From Triplophysa rosa (taxonomy: Eukaryota > Chordata > Actinopteri > Cypriniformes > Nemacheilidae): a stretch of 64,000 bases of DNA. This document shows positions 10,387-20,594 of this stretch, in pieces. Every line of letters begins with the position of its first letter. Positions within the stretch are counted from its first letter, which is position 1. The stretch spans positions 12,664,742 through 12,728,741 of the forward strand of contig NC_079893.1 in NCBI RefSeq assembly GCF_024868665.1, read 5' to 3'. The notes under the pieces are model-generated. The model had not been told where the DNA came from. It did not search any database and saw only the letters and a list, made by a program, of their open reading frames with translations. The translations under genes were made by a program, and so were the position numbers.

Positions 10387-11285
10387 TTCAATTTAAGTCA
10401 GCTTTACTGGCATGACAAACATGTACATTCGTATTACAAATACGCATACAAATAATCCATGTATGTAAACAAACGAAAAGAAAGACAATTGTAGTAATAC
10501 AATAAAATAAAGTGTGATGTAGTGCAACTTAAAGTGGTTTTTATTTTATGCAAATATATAAAAACAGAAATAGAGTATAGTTTAAAAAAGATTTACAAAA
10601 GCTAAATATACAGTACATTTAAGTAATAATAATAATAATAATACATTTTATTTATAGCGCACTTTATATTTACAGAAATCTCAAAGTGCTACAAAATAGA
10701 CGATTCAATCAATTAAAAGCTTGTATAAAAAGATAAGTCTTAAGACCACATTTGAATGCACTCCATGACTGTGGTGCCCTCAGATGGTCAGGGAGAGCAT
10801 TGTTTTCTCTTTTGTTGTGACAGGCAGACACATATTGTGCAGCTAACACACAGCAGTCTTTGTGTTCTCCTAACAGATACAGCAGTTTCTCATCATTTGA
10901 CAGGCTTTCAAACGTCTGGTGTATAGACTTGATTTTTCCATAAAACTTTGCCCGTTTATCCAGGGGCGCAACTGCACATTTTCTGAGGGGTATGCGAGAT
11001 CAGTTTTGGCGCCCCCCCACCCCTACCCAATCCAACCCAATACAGAAAACACAACAAATAAAAAATCTGCAGACAAGTTGCATATTACCTTTGGAGTCAT
11101 TCTAGTTATATTTTAAATCATGTGATGGTGACAATCAGATTTGCATCTCTAGCAGAAGCATAAAGGTTTCCTTTTACACAAACACTTTTCCATCTGCTTC
11201 ACAGTGTAACCGATACACAATTCTGAAGAGATGGATAACATCTGAAAAATAATAAAACAATTAAGTAAAAAGTAGCAAAAGTACA
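10384..11285. other. Non-coding DNA with repeat fragments
   Basis: 10626-10643 is a short (AAT)n tract, followed by ATTTTATTTATAGCGCACTT and CTCAAAGTGCTACAAAATAG. This resembles a dispersed fish repeat whose family I cannot name. 10960-11020 carries a CAGGGGCGCAACTGC...GGCGCCCCCC block reminiscent of the ends of fish DNA transposons. No gene recognised. Confidence 0.4.
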
Positions 11286-11780
11286 TTGACACGGTAGTCG
11301 TGGCTGAAGAATCCAATTGCAGGCAGCGGAAATGCAGGGGTAAACAAAGACTTTTATTAAATAATAAACACGATAAACAGGAAACCAAAAAACCCACAAT
11401 GGGGGAAAAACTGACACGGTAACAAAACAAGAATACAAACAAAAGACTTCCCACGATGGGGCAAAACTAGAAAATAACAAAACAAACTAACAACACAACG
11501 TCACAAAACAAGGCAAGGGAATCCACAGTCAATTTATAAGCCAAGGGATGGAAACCACGAGAAGACAAGTCACATACACAGGTAAGCACAAGGTACACGT
11601 ACAATCCACGAGCACAGGACAAAGAAACATGAGGGCATTTATAGGAGAGACAAACGAGGGATAATGACACAGGGCAGGTGGGAAACATTAGACACGGCAG
11701 TGAAGCAATACATGAAACGAGAGGGGCGGGGCCAATGACAAGACACGAGAAAACACGCGCTCAGTGAGAGCACACATTTA
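11286..11780 (-). mobile_element. LTR fragment, related to the LTRs at 39786-41675
   Basis: The order of blocks matches the later LTR: GACTTTTATTAAATAATAAA (reverse of a polyadenylation region), CCCACAATGGGG, GACTTCCCACGATGGGG, GTACAATCCACGAGCAC, AGACAAACGAGGGATAA and GACACAGGGCAGGTG. Sequence divergence is clearly greater than between young copies. No internal domain is adjacent, so it is a solo or truncated LTR. The right boundary is lost where the L2 3' UTR begins. Confidence 0.6.
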
Positions 11781-12397
11781 GGATAAAGGAGAGAGAAGCA
11801 CAGGTCAAATAAAACAGACTATAAATTCCTATATGCAATATTAATTAAGTAAAACTTTAAGATTCTAAAGCAGCCCCCCCGGTCAGGCAGATAGTGCAAA
11901 AACAGTATGCAAACGGTGGCGAGGAACCCAAAACTCTAATCGAGAAAAAAAACCTCAGGAGAACCCAGGCCCAACCAGGGGATTCCAGTTCCCCTCTGGC
12001 AAAAGCTGCTGCCTCTGCACAAGCTCCAGAGAACTTGCACAACAAGGCTAAATAAAATAAATAAACTTAATAATAAAATAAATTATAGTTTAAGATTATC
12101 ATTAATAATCTAATAGCATTTGAAATTTTGTGGTGAAGACATGTCAAGAGACCGCGTCCTTCTTTATCCAGCTCTATCATCTCAGCTCTTGTCAGGTCCC
12201 CACTTCCCATTCTCCGCTCTACCATCAGGTCAGGCCATGAACTGCATCCTGCTCGCTGTGGTAACCTTGGAACAATGAGACAAGACTGGCTGAGAGTAGA
12301 GTACTGTTCTGTACTCTTTGATGCAACAAGTACATCAGTTGTGTTTTTGGTTCCGGTTGATCTAACTAATGCAGCCTAAACCCTCTGAAGATTTATA

Positions 12398-15361
12398 TTA
12401 TGGAAGAGTAGTGTATGCAAGATTAAAAAGATGCGTCTTTAGTCTAGATTTAAACTGACAGAGTGTGTCTGCCTCCCGGACAGTGCAGGGAAGACTATTC
12501 CAAAGTTTAGGCGCTAGATAGGAAAAGGATCTACCACCTGCACTTGATTTTGAAATTCTAGGTATTACCAACTGACAGGACGCCTGAGAGCGTAATGCAC
12601 GTGAAGGACTGTAATACAAAAGGAGTTCATTCAAGTACTGAGGAGCTAAACCATGTAAGGCTTTATAGGTAATAAGCAAGATTTTAAAGTTAACGCGATG
12701 CTTTATAGGTAACCAGTGCAAGGTTGACAGAACCGGGCTAATATGTTCATACTTTTTTGTACGTGTAAGAACTCGAGCTGCCGCGTTTTGGACCAATTGG
12801 AGTTTTTGTAATAAGCCTGCAGGGCAACCACCTAACAGTGCATTACAGTAATCTAGTCTTGATGTCATGAATGCATGAATTAACTTCTCTGCATCTGAGA
12901 TTGACAGCATATGACGTAGTTTAGATATATTCTTAAGATGGAAAAACGCAATTTTACAGGTGTTGGCGACGTGGCTCTCAAATGACAGATTACTATCGAA
13001 TAGAACGCCAAGATTCTTTGCTGACGACGAGGGTTTTATGGAACATCCGTCAATAGTTAAACAGTATTCTTGGTTGTTACTTATAGCAGTTTTCGGTCCA
13101 ATAAGTAACACTTCCGTTTTGTCCGAGTTCAGTAATAAAAAGTTGTTACTCATCCAGTTTTTTATATCGACTATGCATTCCATTATTCGATGGAACTGCT
13201 GTGTTTCATGAGGCTTCGAGGAAATATAAAGTTGAGTATCATCAGCATAACAGTGAAAGCTAACTCCGTGTCGCTTTATTATATCTCCTAGAGGTAGCAT
13301 GTATAATGCGAAGAGCAGAGGCCCTAAGACTGAGCCCTGTGGTACACCGTACTGGACTTGCGATTTGCGTGACACCTCATTGTTTATTGCTACAAATTGA
13401 AAACGGTCGGATAAATAAGATTTAAACCATTTCAAAGCTATTCCCTTAATGCCGACATAATTTTCGAGTCTATGTAGGAGTGTGCTGTGGTCAATGGTAT
13501 CGAATGCAGCACTAAGGTCTAGCAGCACCAATAACGAGATACAACCTCGGTCAGACGCCAATAGCAGATCATTTGTAACTCTGATCAAAGCAGTCTCTGT
13601 ACTGTGACATGCTCTAAATCCAGACTGGAATTCTTCATTGATGTCATTCCTTTGGAGGAAGGAGCATAATTGAGTTGAAACTACTTTTTCCAGAACTTTA
13701 GATATGAAAGGTAGATTCGATATAGGCCTGTAGTTCCTTAGTTCTCTAGGGTCGAGTTGGGGTTTTTTGACAAGGGGCCTTATAACAGCCACCTTATATG
13801 CTTTAGGCACATGTCCTAATGTCAGAGATGAGTTAATAATACCAAGAAGAGGATCTATAATTTCTGGGAGCATCTCTTTCAGTAGATTTGTAGGTATAGG
13901 GTCTAGTATGCATGTTGTTGATTTAGATGATCTAATAATTTTAGACAGCTCATCTTGATCTACGGTATAAAATAATTGCATTTTCTCCTTAAGGGCGCTG
14001 TAGTTAGTTTGTTCAGCGGGTTTCACTTCTGATTGCATTGTTATAATTTTTTCTCTAATATCTTGGATTTTATATGTGAAGTAGTTCATAAATTCATCAC
14101 TGCTATGCTGATATACAGGATCAGAAGTCACTGACGATTTATTTTTTGTTAATTTAGCCACCGTGTTAAATAAAAACCTAGGGTTGTGCTGGTTTTCTTC
14201 TATTAGTGATGAAAAGTAGGCGGATCTAGAAGTTATTAGGGCTTTCCTGTATTTTCGAATACTATCCTTCCATGCTGTACGAAATACCTCTAATTTAGTT
14301 TTCTTAAAGTTGCGCTCCATTTTTCGGGCCGCTTTCTTTAGAGCCTGAGTGTGTTCATTATACCACGGTGTGGGGCTGCCATTTTTAATCTTCTTTAAAC
14401 GTAGTGGAGCAACTTTGTCTAGCGTTACCGAGAAGGTGGAATTAAAATTTTCAGTGGTAATGTCAAGATCTTCAACGTTATTTCTCATGATTTGAGACAA
14501 TTCGGGCAGATTATCGAGAAACGCATCTTTGGTAGTTGAAGTTATTGTTCTACCATATTTGTAACAATGAGTTTTATTTGTAGCCGTAGGCCAGTGAAGC
14601 AAACATAATACCAGATAATGATCCGAAATGTCTTCACTCTGCTGAAGGATTTTAACGTCGTCCACATTTATACCGTAAGACAGTATTAAATCTAAAGTAT
14701 GATTACGAAGGTGAGTGGGTCCTGACACATGTTGACTAATGCCCATGGAGTTAAGAGTGTCTTTGAAAGCCATTCCTAAGGCATCTGTAACGTTATCTAC
14801 GTGGATGTTAAAGTCACCAACGACAAGGAGTCTATCTGCGGCCAGTACTAGTTCTGATAAGAACCCACCAAATTCTTTAATAAAATCTGTGTGGTGCCCT
14901 GGAGGCCTATATACAATAGCTAGAATCAATTTAAAAAGTGTTTTATCTTTAGTATTAGGTGTTGAAACATGAAGAACCATGACTTCAAAAGAATTATATT
15001 TAGAGTTCGACTTCTGGGAAATGCTAAGAGAGTTATTGTAAAGTGCTGCGACACCTCCCCCTCTGCCTTTTAGACGAGGCTCGTGTTTATAATAATAATC
15101 TTGGGGGACAGATTCATTTAAAGCAATATAATCATCTGGTTTTAGCCATGTTTCTGTCAAACAGAGCATGTCTATTTTATGATCTGTTATCATATCGTTA
15201 ACAAAAAGTGCTTTATTAGAGAGAGATCTAATATTTAGCAATCCGAGTCGTAACAGTTGATTATCTGTATTTTGTTCATGTTTAGTTTGTTTAACGTTTA
15301 TTAAATTACTTTCAAGAGGTTTACGCATTATTTTATGTTTGCTAATCCGGGGGACAGACAC
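12398..15361 (-). CDS. L2 LINE ORF2: endonuclease and reverse transcriptase, intact
   Basis: The 987-residue protein is the usual length for L2/CR1 ORF2. The N-terminal apurinic-type endonuclease shows LNIRSLSNK, CLTETWL, VYRPPG, VVGDFNIH and the catalytic SDHYLV. A linker leads to the RT, with NYRPISNLPFISK, FQSGFR, DLSAAFDTIDH (catalytic Asp), YGVPQGSVLGPLLF and CYADDTQLY at about residue 705. The C-terminal part carries ARVLTRTKKYEHISPVL, LHWLPI and PKLWNSLP. It nicks target DNA and primes cDNA synthesis from the nick (target-primed reverse transcription). No stop or frameshift is present. ORF1 lies 132 bp upstream on the same transcript, so reinitiation or another start may be used. Confidence 0.93.
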   Translation of the reverse strand: MSVPRISKHKIMRKPLESNLINVKQTKHEQNTDNQLLRLGLLNIRSLSNKALFVNDMITDHKIDMLCLTETWLKPDDYIALNESVPQDYYYKHEPRLKGRGGGVAALYNNSLSISQKSNSKYNSFEVMVLHVSTPNTKDKTLFKLILAIVYRPPGHHTDFIKEFGGFLSELVLAADRLLVVGDFNIHVDNVTDALGMAFKDTLNSMGISQHVSGPTHLRNHTLDLILSYGINVDDVKILQQSEDISDHYLVLCLLHWPTATNKTHCYKYGRTITSTTKDAFLDNLPELSQIMRNNVEDLDITTENFNSTFSVTLDKVAPLRLKKIKNGSPTPWYNEHTQALKKAARKMERNFKKTKLEVFRTAWKDSIRKYRKALITSRSAYFSSLIEENQHNPRFLFNTVAKLTKNKSSVTSDPVYQHSSDEFMNYFTYKIQDIREKIITMQSEVKPAEQTNYSALKEKMQLFYTVDQDELSKIIRSSKSTTCILDPIPTNLLKEMLPEIIDPLLGIINSSLTLGHVPKAYKVAVIRPLVKKPQLDPRELRNYRPISNLPFISKVLEKVVSTQLCSFLQRNDINEEFQSGFRACHSTETALIRVTNDLLLASDRGCISLLVLLDLSAAFDTIDHSTLLHRLENYVGIKGIALKWFKSYLSDRFQFVAINNEVSRKSQVQYGVPQGSVLGPLLFALYMLPLGDIIKRHGVSFHCYADDTQLYISSKPHETQQFHRIMECIVDIKNWMSNNFLLLNSDKTEVLLIGPKTAISNNQEYCLTIDGCSIKPSSSAKNLGVLFDSNLSFESHVANTCKIAFFHLKNISKLRHMLSISDAEKLIHAFMTSRLDYCNALLGGCPAGLLQKLQLVQNAAARVLTRTKKYEHISPVLSTLHWLPIKHRVNFKILLITYKALHGLAPQYLNELLLYYSPSRALRSQASCQLVIPRISKSSAGGRSFSYLAPKLWNSLPCTVREADTLCQFKSRLKTHLFNLAYTTLP

Positions 15362-15493
15362 AGTCTCTATTTTGTGATGTTTGGGAGAACGGATTACTAC
15401 ATGTTGTACATTTTGTGTATTCTGCGACGTGAGACGGCAAGCAGACAGTTGGTTAAGCCATACTGTCTGCTCCCTGACCTGGGCCCCAGCGAG

Positions 15494-16363
15494 TCAAGTT
15501 TTAGCATTAGCATTAAGACTTTTTGCCATATTTCTAGACAGGATGGAAGTCCCAGCCCAGGAGGGATGGAGACCATCTCGTTTCAACAGGTCAGGTCTGC
15601 CCTCAAAACTCTTCCAGTTATTTATAAAAACTATATCATTCTGCAGGCACCACTCAGACAACCAGCCATTTAGTGATGATAATCTGCTATAAATCTCATC
15701 ACCACGATAAGCATTGAGGGGGCCAGAGAATATTACAGTGTCTGACATCATGCTTGCGAGCTCACACACCTCTTTAATGTTATCTTTTGTGATCTCCGAT
15801 TGACGGAGTCGAACATCATTTGTGCCGACGTGAATGACAATCTTACTGAATTTACGATTAGCCTTAGCCAGCACATTTAAATTTGACTTGATGTCAGGCG
15901 CTCTGGCTCCCGGTAAACATTTGACTATGGTGGCTGGTGCCTCTATGTTAACGTTCCGAACAATAGAATCACCGATAACTAGGGCACTTTCAGCAGGTTT
16001 CTCAGTCGGTGCGTCACTGAGCGGGGCAAACCTGTTCGAGACTGTAATCGGAACGGTCGAGTGATGTTTTGTCCTGCGACTACGCCGTCTCACAGTCACG
16101 AAGTTTCCCAGCTGCGGAGGATTTTCAACCGGAACCGAGCTGTGTGCGCTAATGTTGCTCGCATCCAAAGTGTTTTCTATCGTCGTTAAACTCTTACTAT
16201 CCTCAGATAAAGATTGGATGCGAGACTCTAATTCTAAGATCTTCTCTGTCAGCCTAACTATTTCCCTGCATTTATCGCATATAAAACCCTCGCAGCTGAC
16301 AGAGAAGGCTAAGCTAAACATATGACATGAGGTGCAAGTAACAATAATAGGAATAGAAGCCAT
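15494..16363 (-). CDS. L2 LINE ORF1: zinc-binding, coiled-coil and SGNH esterase protein, intact
   Basis: This 289-residue protein has an N-terminal Cys cluster (C10, C13, C24, C29, C32: CTSCH...CEGFICDKC) suited to zinc binding. A predicted coiled coil follows at about 34-60 (TEKILELESRIQSL), then a basic patch RRRSRRTKHH (92-101). The SGNH/GDSL hydrolase domain spans about 125-285. Its catalytic blocks are GDS at 131-133 (nucleophile Ser), GTND at 180-183 and DGLH at 263-266 (Asp/His of the triad). Esterase-type ORF1 proteins are known from fish L2 and some CR1 elements. The role is probably RNA/particle assembly plus lipid or membrane contact. It is upstream of and cotranscribed with ORF2. 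The start Met is the first in frame after the 5' UTR. Confidence 0.9.
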   Translation of the reverse strand: MASIPIIVTCTSCHMFSLAFSVSCEGFICDKCREIVRLTEKILELESRIQSLSEDSKSLTTIENTLDASNISAHSSVPVENPPQLGNFVTVRRRSRRTKHHSTVPITVSNRFAPLSDAPTEKPAESALVIGDSIVRNVNIEAPATIVKCLPGARAPDIKSNLNVLAKANRKFSKIVIHVGTNDVRLRQSEITKDNIKEVCELASMMSDTVIFSGPLNAYRGDEIYSRLSSLNGWLSEWCLQNDIVFINNWKSFEGRPDLLKRDGLHPSWAGTSILSRNMAKSLNANAKT

Positions 16364-17354
16364 AACTCACCGGATTTGAAGTGCAATTCCAACTTACCAA
16401 GGTTGCTCGATGGATCGTAGTATACTCGCTTAAAAAGAGAAACAGTTAGCACACAAGACAAACCAGAGGCAAGATGATATTCCACAGTGTAAAACAGAAA
16501 GCAAGCTAACACGCTATTGCTATGCTAACGGCGTTAAGTTAACTATCACTTTTGGTTTAGACTCTTCAAGTAAATAACAAGAACAGGGTTATTGAGATAT
16601 CAGGATAAGTTAGCAACGACAATAATAATTAACGATAATAAAATACACTAGTATTAGAGCGAAGTGGTAAGCGCACTGATACAAACAAGCCGCCGGCAGC
16701 GATGCAGGAAACAGGAAGCAGGAAACAGTATCCGAATCAAAACGGATAAAAGTGACAGAGACTTTAACAGAGATACTTTAACAGAGATACAAAGCCATGG
16801 ACACACATGCAACATTGCTTCTAATTTCTCTGACCAAGCAAATGGCTGAAGACTTTAAATCTCCTGTATTAAAGAAAGTAGAAGTGTGGAAAAATGTAGC
16901 TGCACAAATGCTGGCAAAAGGATATGACTTTGGAGCAGAGGCATGTGACAATAAGTTCAGGCAGTTAAAACACGGGTTTGTTTTGATACTGGCATTTGCA
17001 TTATTTTGGGATTAGGGCCACTTGAAGACATTTGCTATCACTGGTTTTCTATTATTAGATACAAAACAATAGTGGACAGTAAGAAGACTGGGAGTGGTGC
17101 CAGCAGCTGGGTATTTTTCTCATCAATGGATGACCTCCTGGCTAATGGTCCCAGTGTGGAGTCCTGGTCGTGTCATCTTTTCCTGGTGATAATCTTTTCC
17201 ATGTCAATTTGTTTGTGCCACATCAACATGAATTAGTGCATCAGATGAGTGCAGTTTAATCAAAGAAAATGTTATATTCATGCTTTATAAAAATCTTATG
17301 CATTATTCAATCTTGTAAGTTTTAATTCAATCACTCAATGATGCCCGGATTCTC

Positions 17355-19511
17355 TTATTATTATTATTGGGGACTTTAACAGAGCAAACCTCTCCCGTGA
17401 GCTGCCAAAACACAGGCAGCATATCACATGCCCCACCAGAGACAGCAACATTCTGGATCACTGTTACACCACAATACGGGATGCATACCACTCTGTTCCA
17501 AGAGCAGCTCTGGGTCTCTCTGATCATTGCCTGGTTCATCTTCTTCCGATCTACAGACAGAAGCTTAAATCTGCCAAGCCTGTAGCAAGAACAGCAAAGA
17601 GATGGAGCAGCGAAACAGAGCGGGCCTTACAAGCCTGTTTCGACTGCACGGATTGGAGTGTCTTTGAAGCTTCAGCCACTGATCTGGATGAGTTAACTGA
17701 CACAGTGACATCCTACATCAGCTTCTGTGAGGACATGTGTATTCCCACCAGGACTCGCTTAACATACAACAATGACAAACCATGGTTTACAATGAAACTG
17801 AGACAGCTTCGTCAGGCCAAAGAAGATGCTTACAGAAGTGGGGACAAAGTCTTGTATAATCAGGCCAAAAACACACTGACAAAGAGATAAGAGCAGCTAA
17901 GAGAAGCTACTCTGAAAAGCTGAAGAACCAGTTTTCAGCCAACGACCCTGCATCGTGTGGAAAGGCCTGAAAGACATTACCAACTACAAGCCATCATCCC
18001 CTCAGTCTTGGGTAATCAACGACTGGCTGACGACCTGAACGACTTCTATTGTCGTTTTGAAATGCAGAGTCTCACCCTTCACACCGCCCTGACCCTATCT
18101 CTGCTATACCATTAACACTCCTCTTGACACTCAACCTGCACTTAAGATCTGCGAAGAGGATGTTGCCAGCTTTTCCGCAAACAAAAGATCAGAAAAGCAC
18201 CAGGCCAGACAATGTCTCACCCTCCTGCCTGAAAGTCTGTGCGGAGCAGCTGTCGCCCATCTTTACTAATATTTTTAACAGATCTTTGGAGCAGTGTGAA
18301 GTCCCTTCATGCTTCAAACGCTCCACCATCATCCCTGTACAGAAGAAACCCAAAATATCTGGACTTAATGACTACAGGCCTGTTGCTTTAACATCTGTGG
18401 TCATGAAGTCATTTGAGAGACTTGTACTGGCCCACCTGAAGGACATCACCAGACCACTTCTTGATCCCCTCCAGTTTGCTTACCGAGCAAACAGGTCTGT
18501 GGACGATGCAGTAAACATGGGACTGCATTACATCCTACAACACCTAGACAGACCAGGGACTTACGTCAGGATCCTGTTTGTAGACTTCAGCTCGGCCTTC
18601 AACACCATAATCCCAGACCTCCTCCTGCCCAAGCTTACCCAGCTCTCTGTGCCAACCTCTACCTGTCAGTGGATTATTAACTTCCTGTCGAACAGGCAGC
18701 AGCTAGTGAGGTTGGGAAAATTTAAATCCAGCACATGTACCATCAGCACCGGAGCTCCTCAAGGATGTGTTCTTTCTCCACTGCTATATTCACTCTACAC
18801 AAACGAATGCACCTCTACAGACCCTTCTGTCAAACTCCTGAAGTTTGCAGATGACACCACAGTCATTGGCCTTATTCAAGATGGTGATGAATCTGCCTAC
18901 AGAAAGGAGGTTGCTCAGCTGGCTGCCTGGTGTAGTCAAAACAACCTAGAGCTGAATGCATTCAAGACAGTGGAGATGATAGTGGATTTCAGAAGGAACC
19001 CTCCATCACTTCCTCCCCTCACCATCCTGGACAGCACTGTGGATACTGTGGAGTCATTCAGGTTCCTGGGCTCCACCATCTCTCAGGACCTTAAGTGGGA
19101 GTCCCACATAGACTCCATTGTAAAGAAGGCCCAGCAGAGGTTATACTTCCTCCGTCAATTGACCTACCACAAGAGCTACTGACCCAGTTCTACTCAGTGG
19201 TCATCGAATCTGTTCTGTGCACTTCAATAACTGTTTGGTATGGCTCGGCCACCAAATCAGACCTACGAAGACTACAACGGACAGTTCGTAGTGCTGAGAA
19301 GATTATTGGTGCTCCTCTGCCCATACTTCAGGACCTGTACGATTCCAGAGTGAAAAACAGGGCAAGAAAAATCATCATTGACTCCACACACCCAGCACAC
19401 AAACTTTTTGATCTGCTGCCCTCTGGCCGGCGCTTTAGAGCACCAAACACCAGGACTTCCAGACACAGAAGCAGCTTCTTCCCCCAGGCAATCTCCCTCC
19501 TAAACAGATAA
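17355..19511 (+). pseudogene. Rex1-like ORF2 (endonuclease end and RT), broken
   Basis: Frames show the endonuclease end (GDFNRANL, DHCLVHLLP), then the linker and the RT, with FVDFSSAFNTI, TGAPQGCVLSPLLYS and KFADDTTVIG. The frame is broken by seven single-base losses relative to copy 1 between about 17884 and 18207. A 10-bp deletion near 19162 (CAATTGACCTACC against CAATTGAGGAAGTTC...) ends the main frame at 19182; the C-terminus continues in another frame to 19511. It encodes no full-length enzyme. Confidence 0.85.
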
Positions 19512-19899
19512 CTGCTCCTTAAGAGCAATATTCCATTTCCACTACTCCTATAGTGTGCACTATAGTGCCTTATTATATCTACATTTTATTTATACATGTA
19601 TATAACACTACCTCTACTTACTAAATTATCCATTTGCACAAGTGTACATACAATCTGTTAATATGTATATTCTACTATATACTACCCTGTACAATGTCTC
19701 TTATATGTTATTATCCCTCATTTTCTGTAAAATAGCCTTTATTTTACATATGCACGATTTAGAATCTTTTAGACTGTAAATCGTATTATATTGTATTGTC
19801 ATTGTGTTGAATGTCTGTACTAGAAGCTTCAAACACCAAAGACAATTCCTTGAGTGTGCAAGCACACTGTACAATACAGCTCTTCTGATTCTGATTCTG
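17355..19899 (+). mobile_element. Rex1-like LINE, copy 2, nested in the Harbinger element
   Basis: Homology starts inside the endonuclease (IIGDFNRANL near 17370) and runs to the GATTCT-repeat tail at about 19885-19899. It extends farther 5' than copy 1 but is otherwise nearly identical to it. It sits in the intron of the MADF gene, so it is younger than the Harbinger element. No target duplication could be fixed at the ends. Confidence 0.8.
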
Positions 19900-20375
19900 A
19901 TGTCATAAAGTGGTCTCACTTTAGCATCCATGTTGGATACAAAGTCGCTCCAATTTTGTCATCTACTTTTACTGTGTGACTTGGTAATGTTGCTAACAAT
20001 TTTATTTGGAGGATGTCTATTGTGTGGCTCGGTAATTTGATGTTTAAAGTAGCTTTGTTGGCACATGACTCTAATTACAGTTGGATGCATTCCTGTTAGT
20101 CTATGTGAGAACTGCAAAATGTATTTGTTGGAGGAAAGTGATGTTTTCTGTGTTGATTATTACCATTTTGAGGCCACAAAGTTCAATCTTTCTTTCTACT
20201 CAGGATCTTCATCAGATCCAGTAACCACAGGACCATCAACTTCACAACCATGTATGCCACTGAGCAGAAGAGGCAGATGTCAGAACTCATGTCCCTGCAA
20301 AAGCAAGCACTGGAAGTGGCAAACGAACGTAACAACATTTTAAAAGACTTTGTTTCTGCTTTGACGAAGAAATAG

Positions 20376-20594
20376 AAACTTGTGTTTTCTCCTTTTCTCA
20401 CATTCTGCTGATGGTTAGATTCTATTTTGTTTGTTTAAAGGCATGATGTACAGTATATAAGCTGAAGAAAATAGATGCAATCTTGATCATTTCACCTTTG
20501 TGGCTTTTTATTCAATATTTTATTTCCATTCATTTTTTTAAACCAAAACATCTGAAAACTTAGGTGAACACAAAAAAATAGTTAAACAGAAACT
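20376..20594. other. Gap between convergent Harbinger genes
   Basis: About 220 bp of AT-rich DNA between the MADF-like gene's stop and the transposase stop; it probably holds both 3' ends. No other signal is seen. Confidence 0.5.

Larger units (their letters stand above)
11860..16790 (-). mobile_element. L2-clade LINE, near full length
   Basis: This is a minus-strand non-LTR retrotransposon with two intact ORFs, a 5' UTR of about 0.4 kb (16364-16790) and a 3' UTR of about 0.5 kb (12397 down to about 11860). The 3' UTR includes a conserved-looking GGTTCCTCGCCACCG stretch recalled from fish L2 elements. The 5' end abuts the CCATGGACACACA start of a Harbinger MADF gene, so it appears to have inserted just upstream of that gene. 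Intact ORFs imply recent and possibly still competent activity. The outer boundaries are estimates. Confidence 0.85.
16797..20375 (+). pseudogene. Harbinger MADF/Myb-like DNA-binding gene, split by a Rex1 insertion
   Basis: Exon 1 is 16797-16975 (MDTHATLLLISLTKQMAEDF start, then VEVWKNVAAQM and NKFRQLKH), followed by a short intron 16976-17058 (GTTTG...TTATTAG). Exon 2 starts at 17059 (YKTIVDSKKTGSGASSW, MDDLLANGPSVES). The last exon, 20204-20375, is preceded by TTTCTACTCAG and reads EQKRQMSELMSLQKQALEV, then FVSALTKK and a stop. This matches the MADF/Myb-like partner protein of PIF/Harbinger elements: an N-terminal trihelix-like domain and a C-terminal helix. It guides transposase to the element ends. 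The Rex1 copy (17355-19899) lies in the intron between exons 2 and 3. The transposase gene converges from the other side, 220 bp beyond. Exon 2's end is not determined. Confidence 0.75.
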
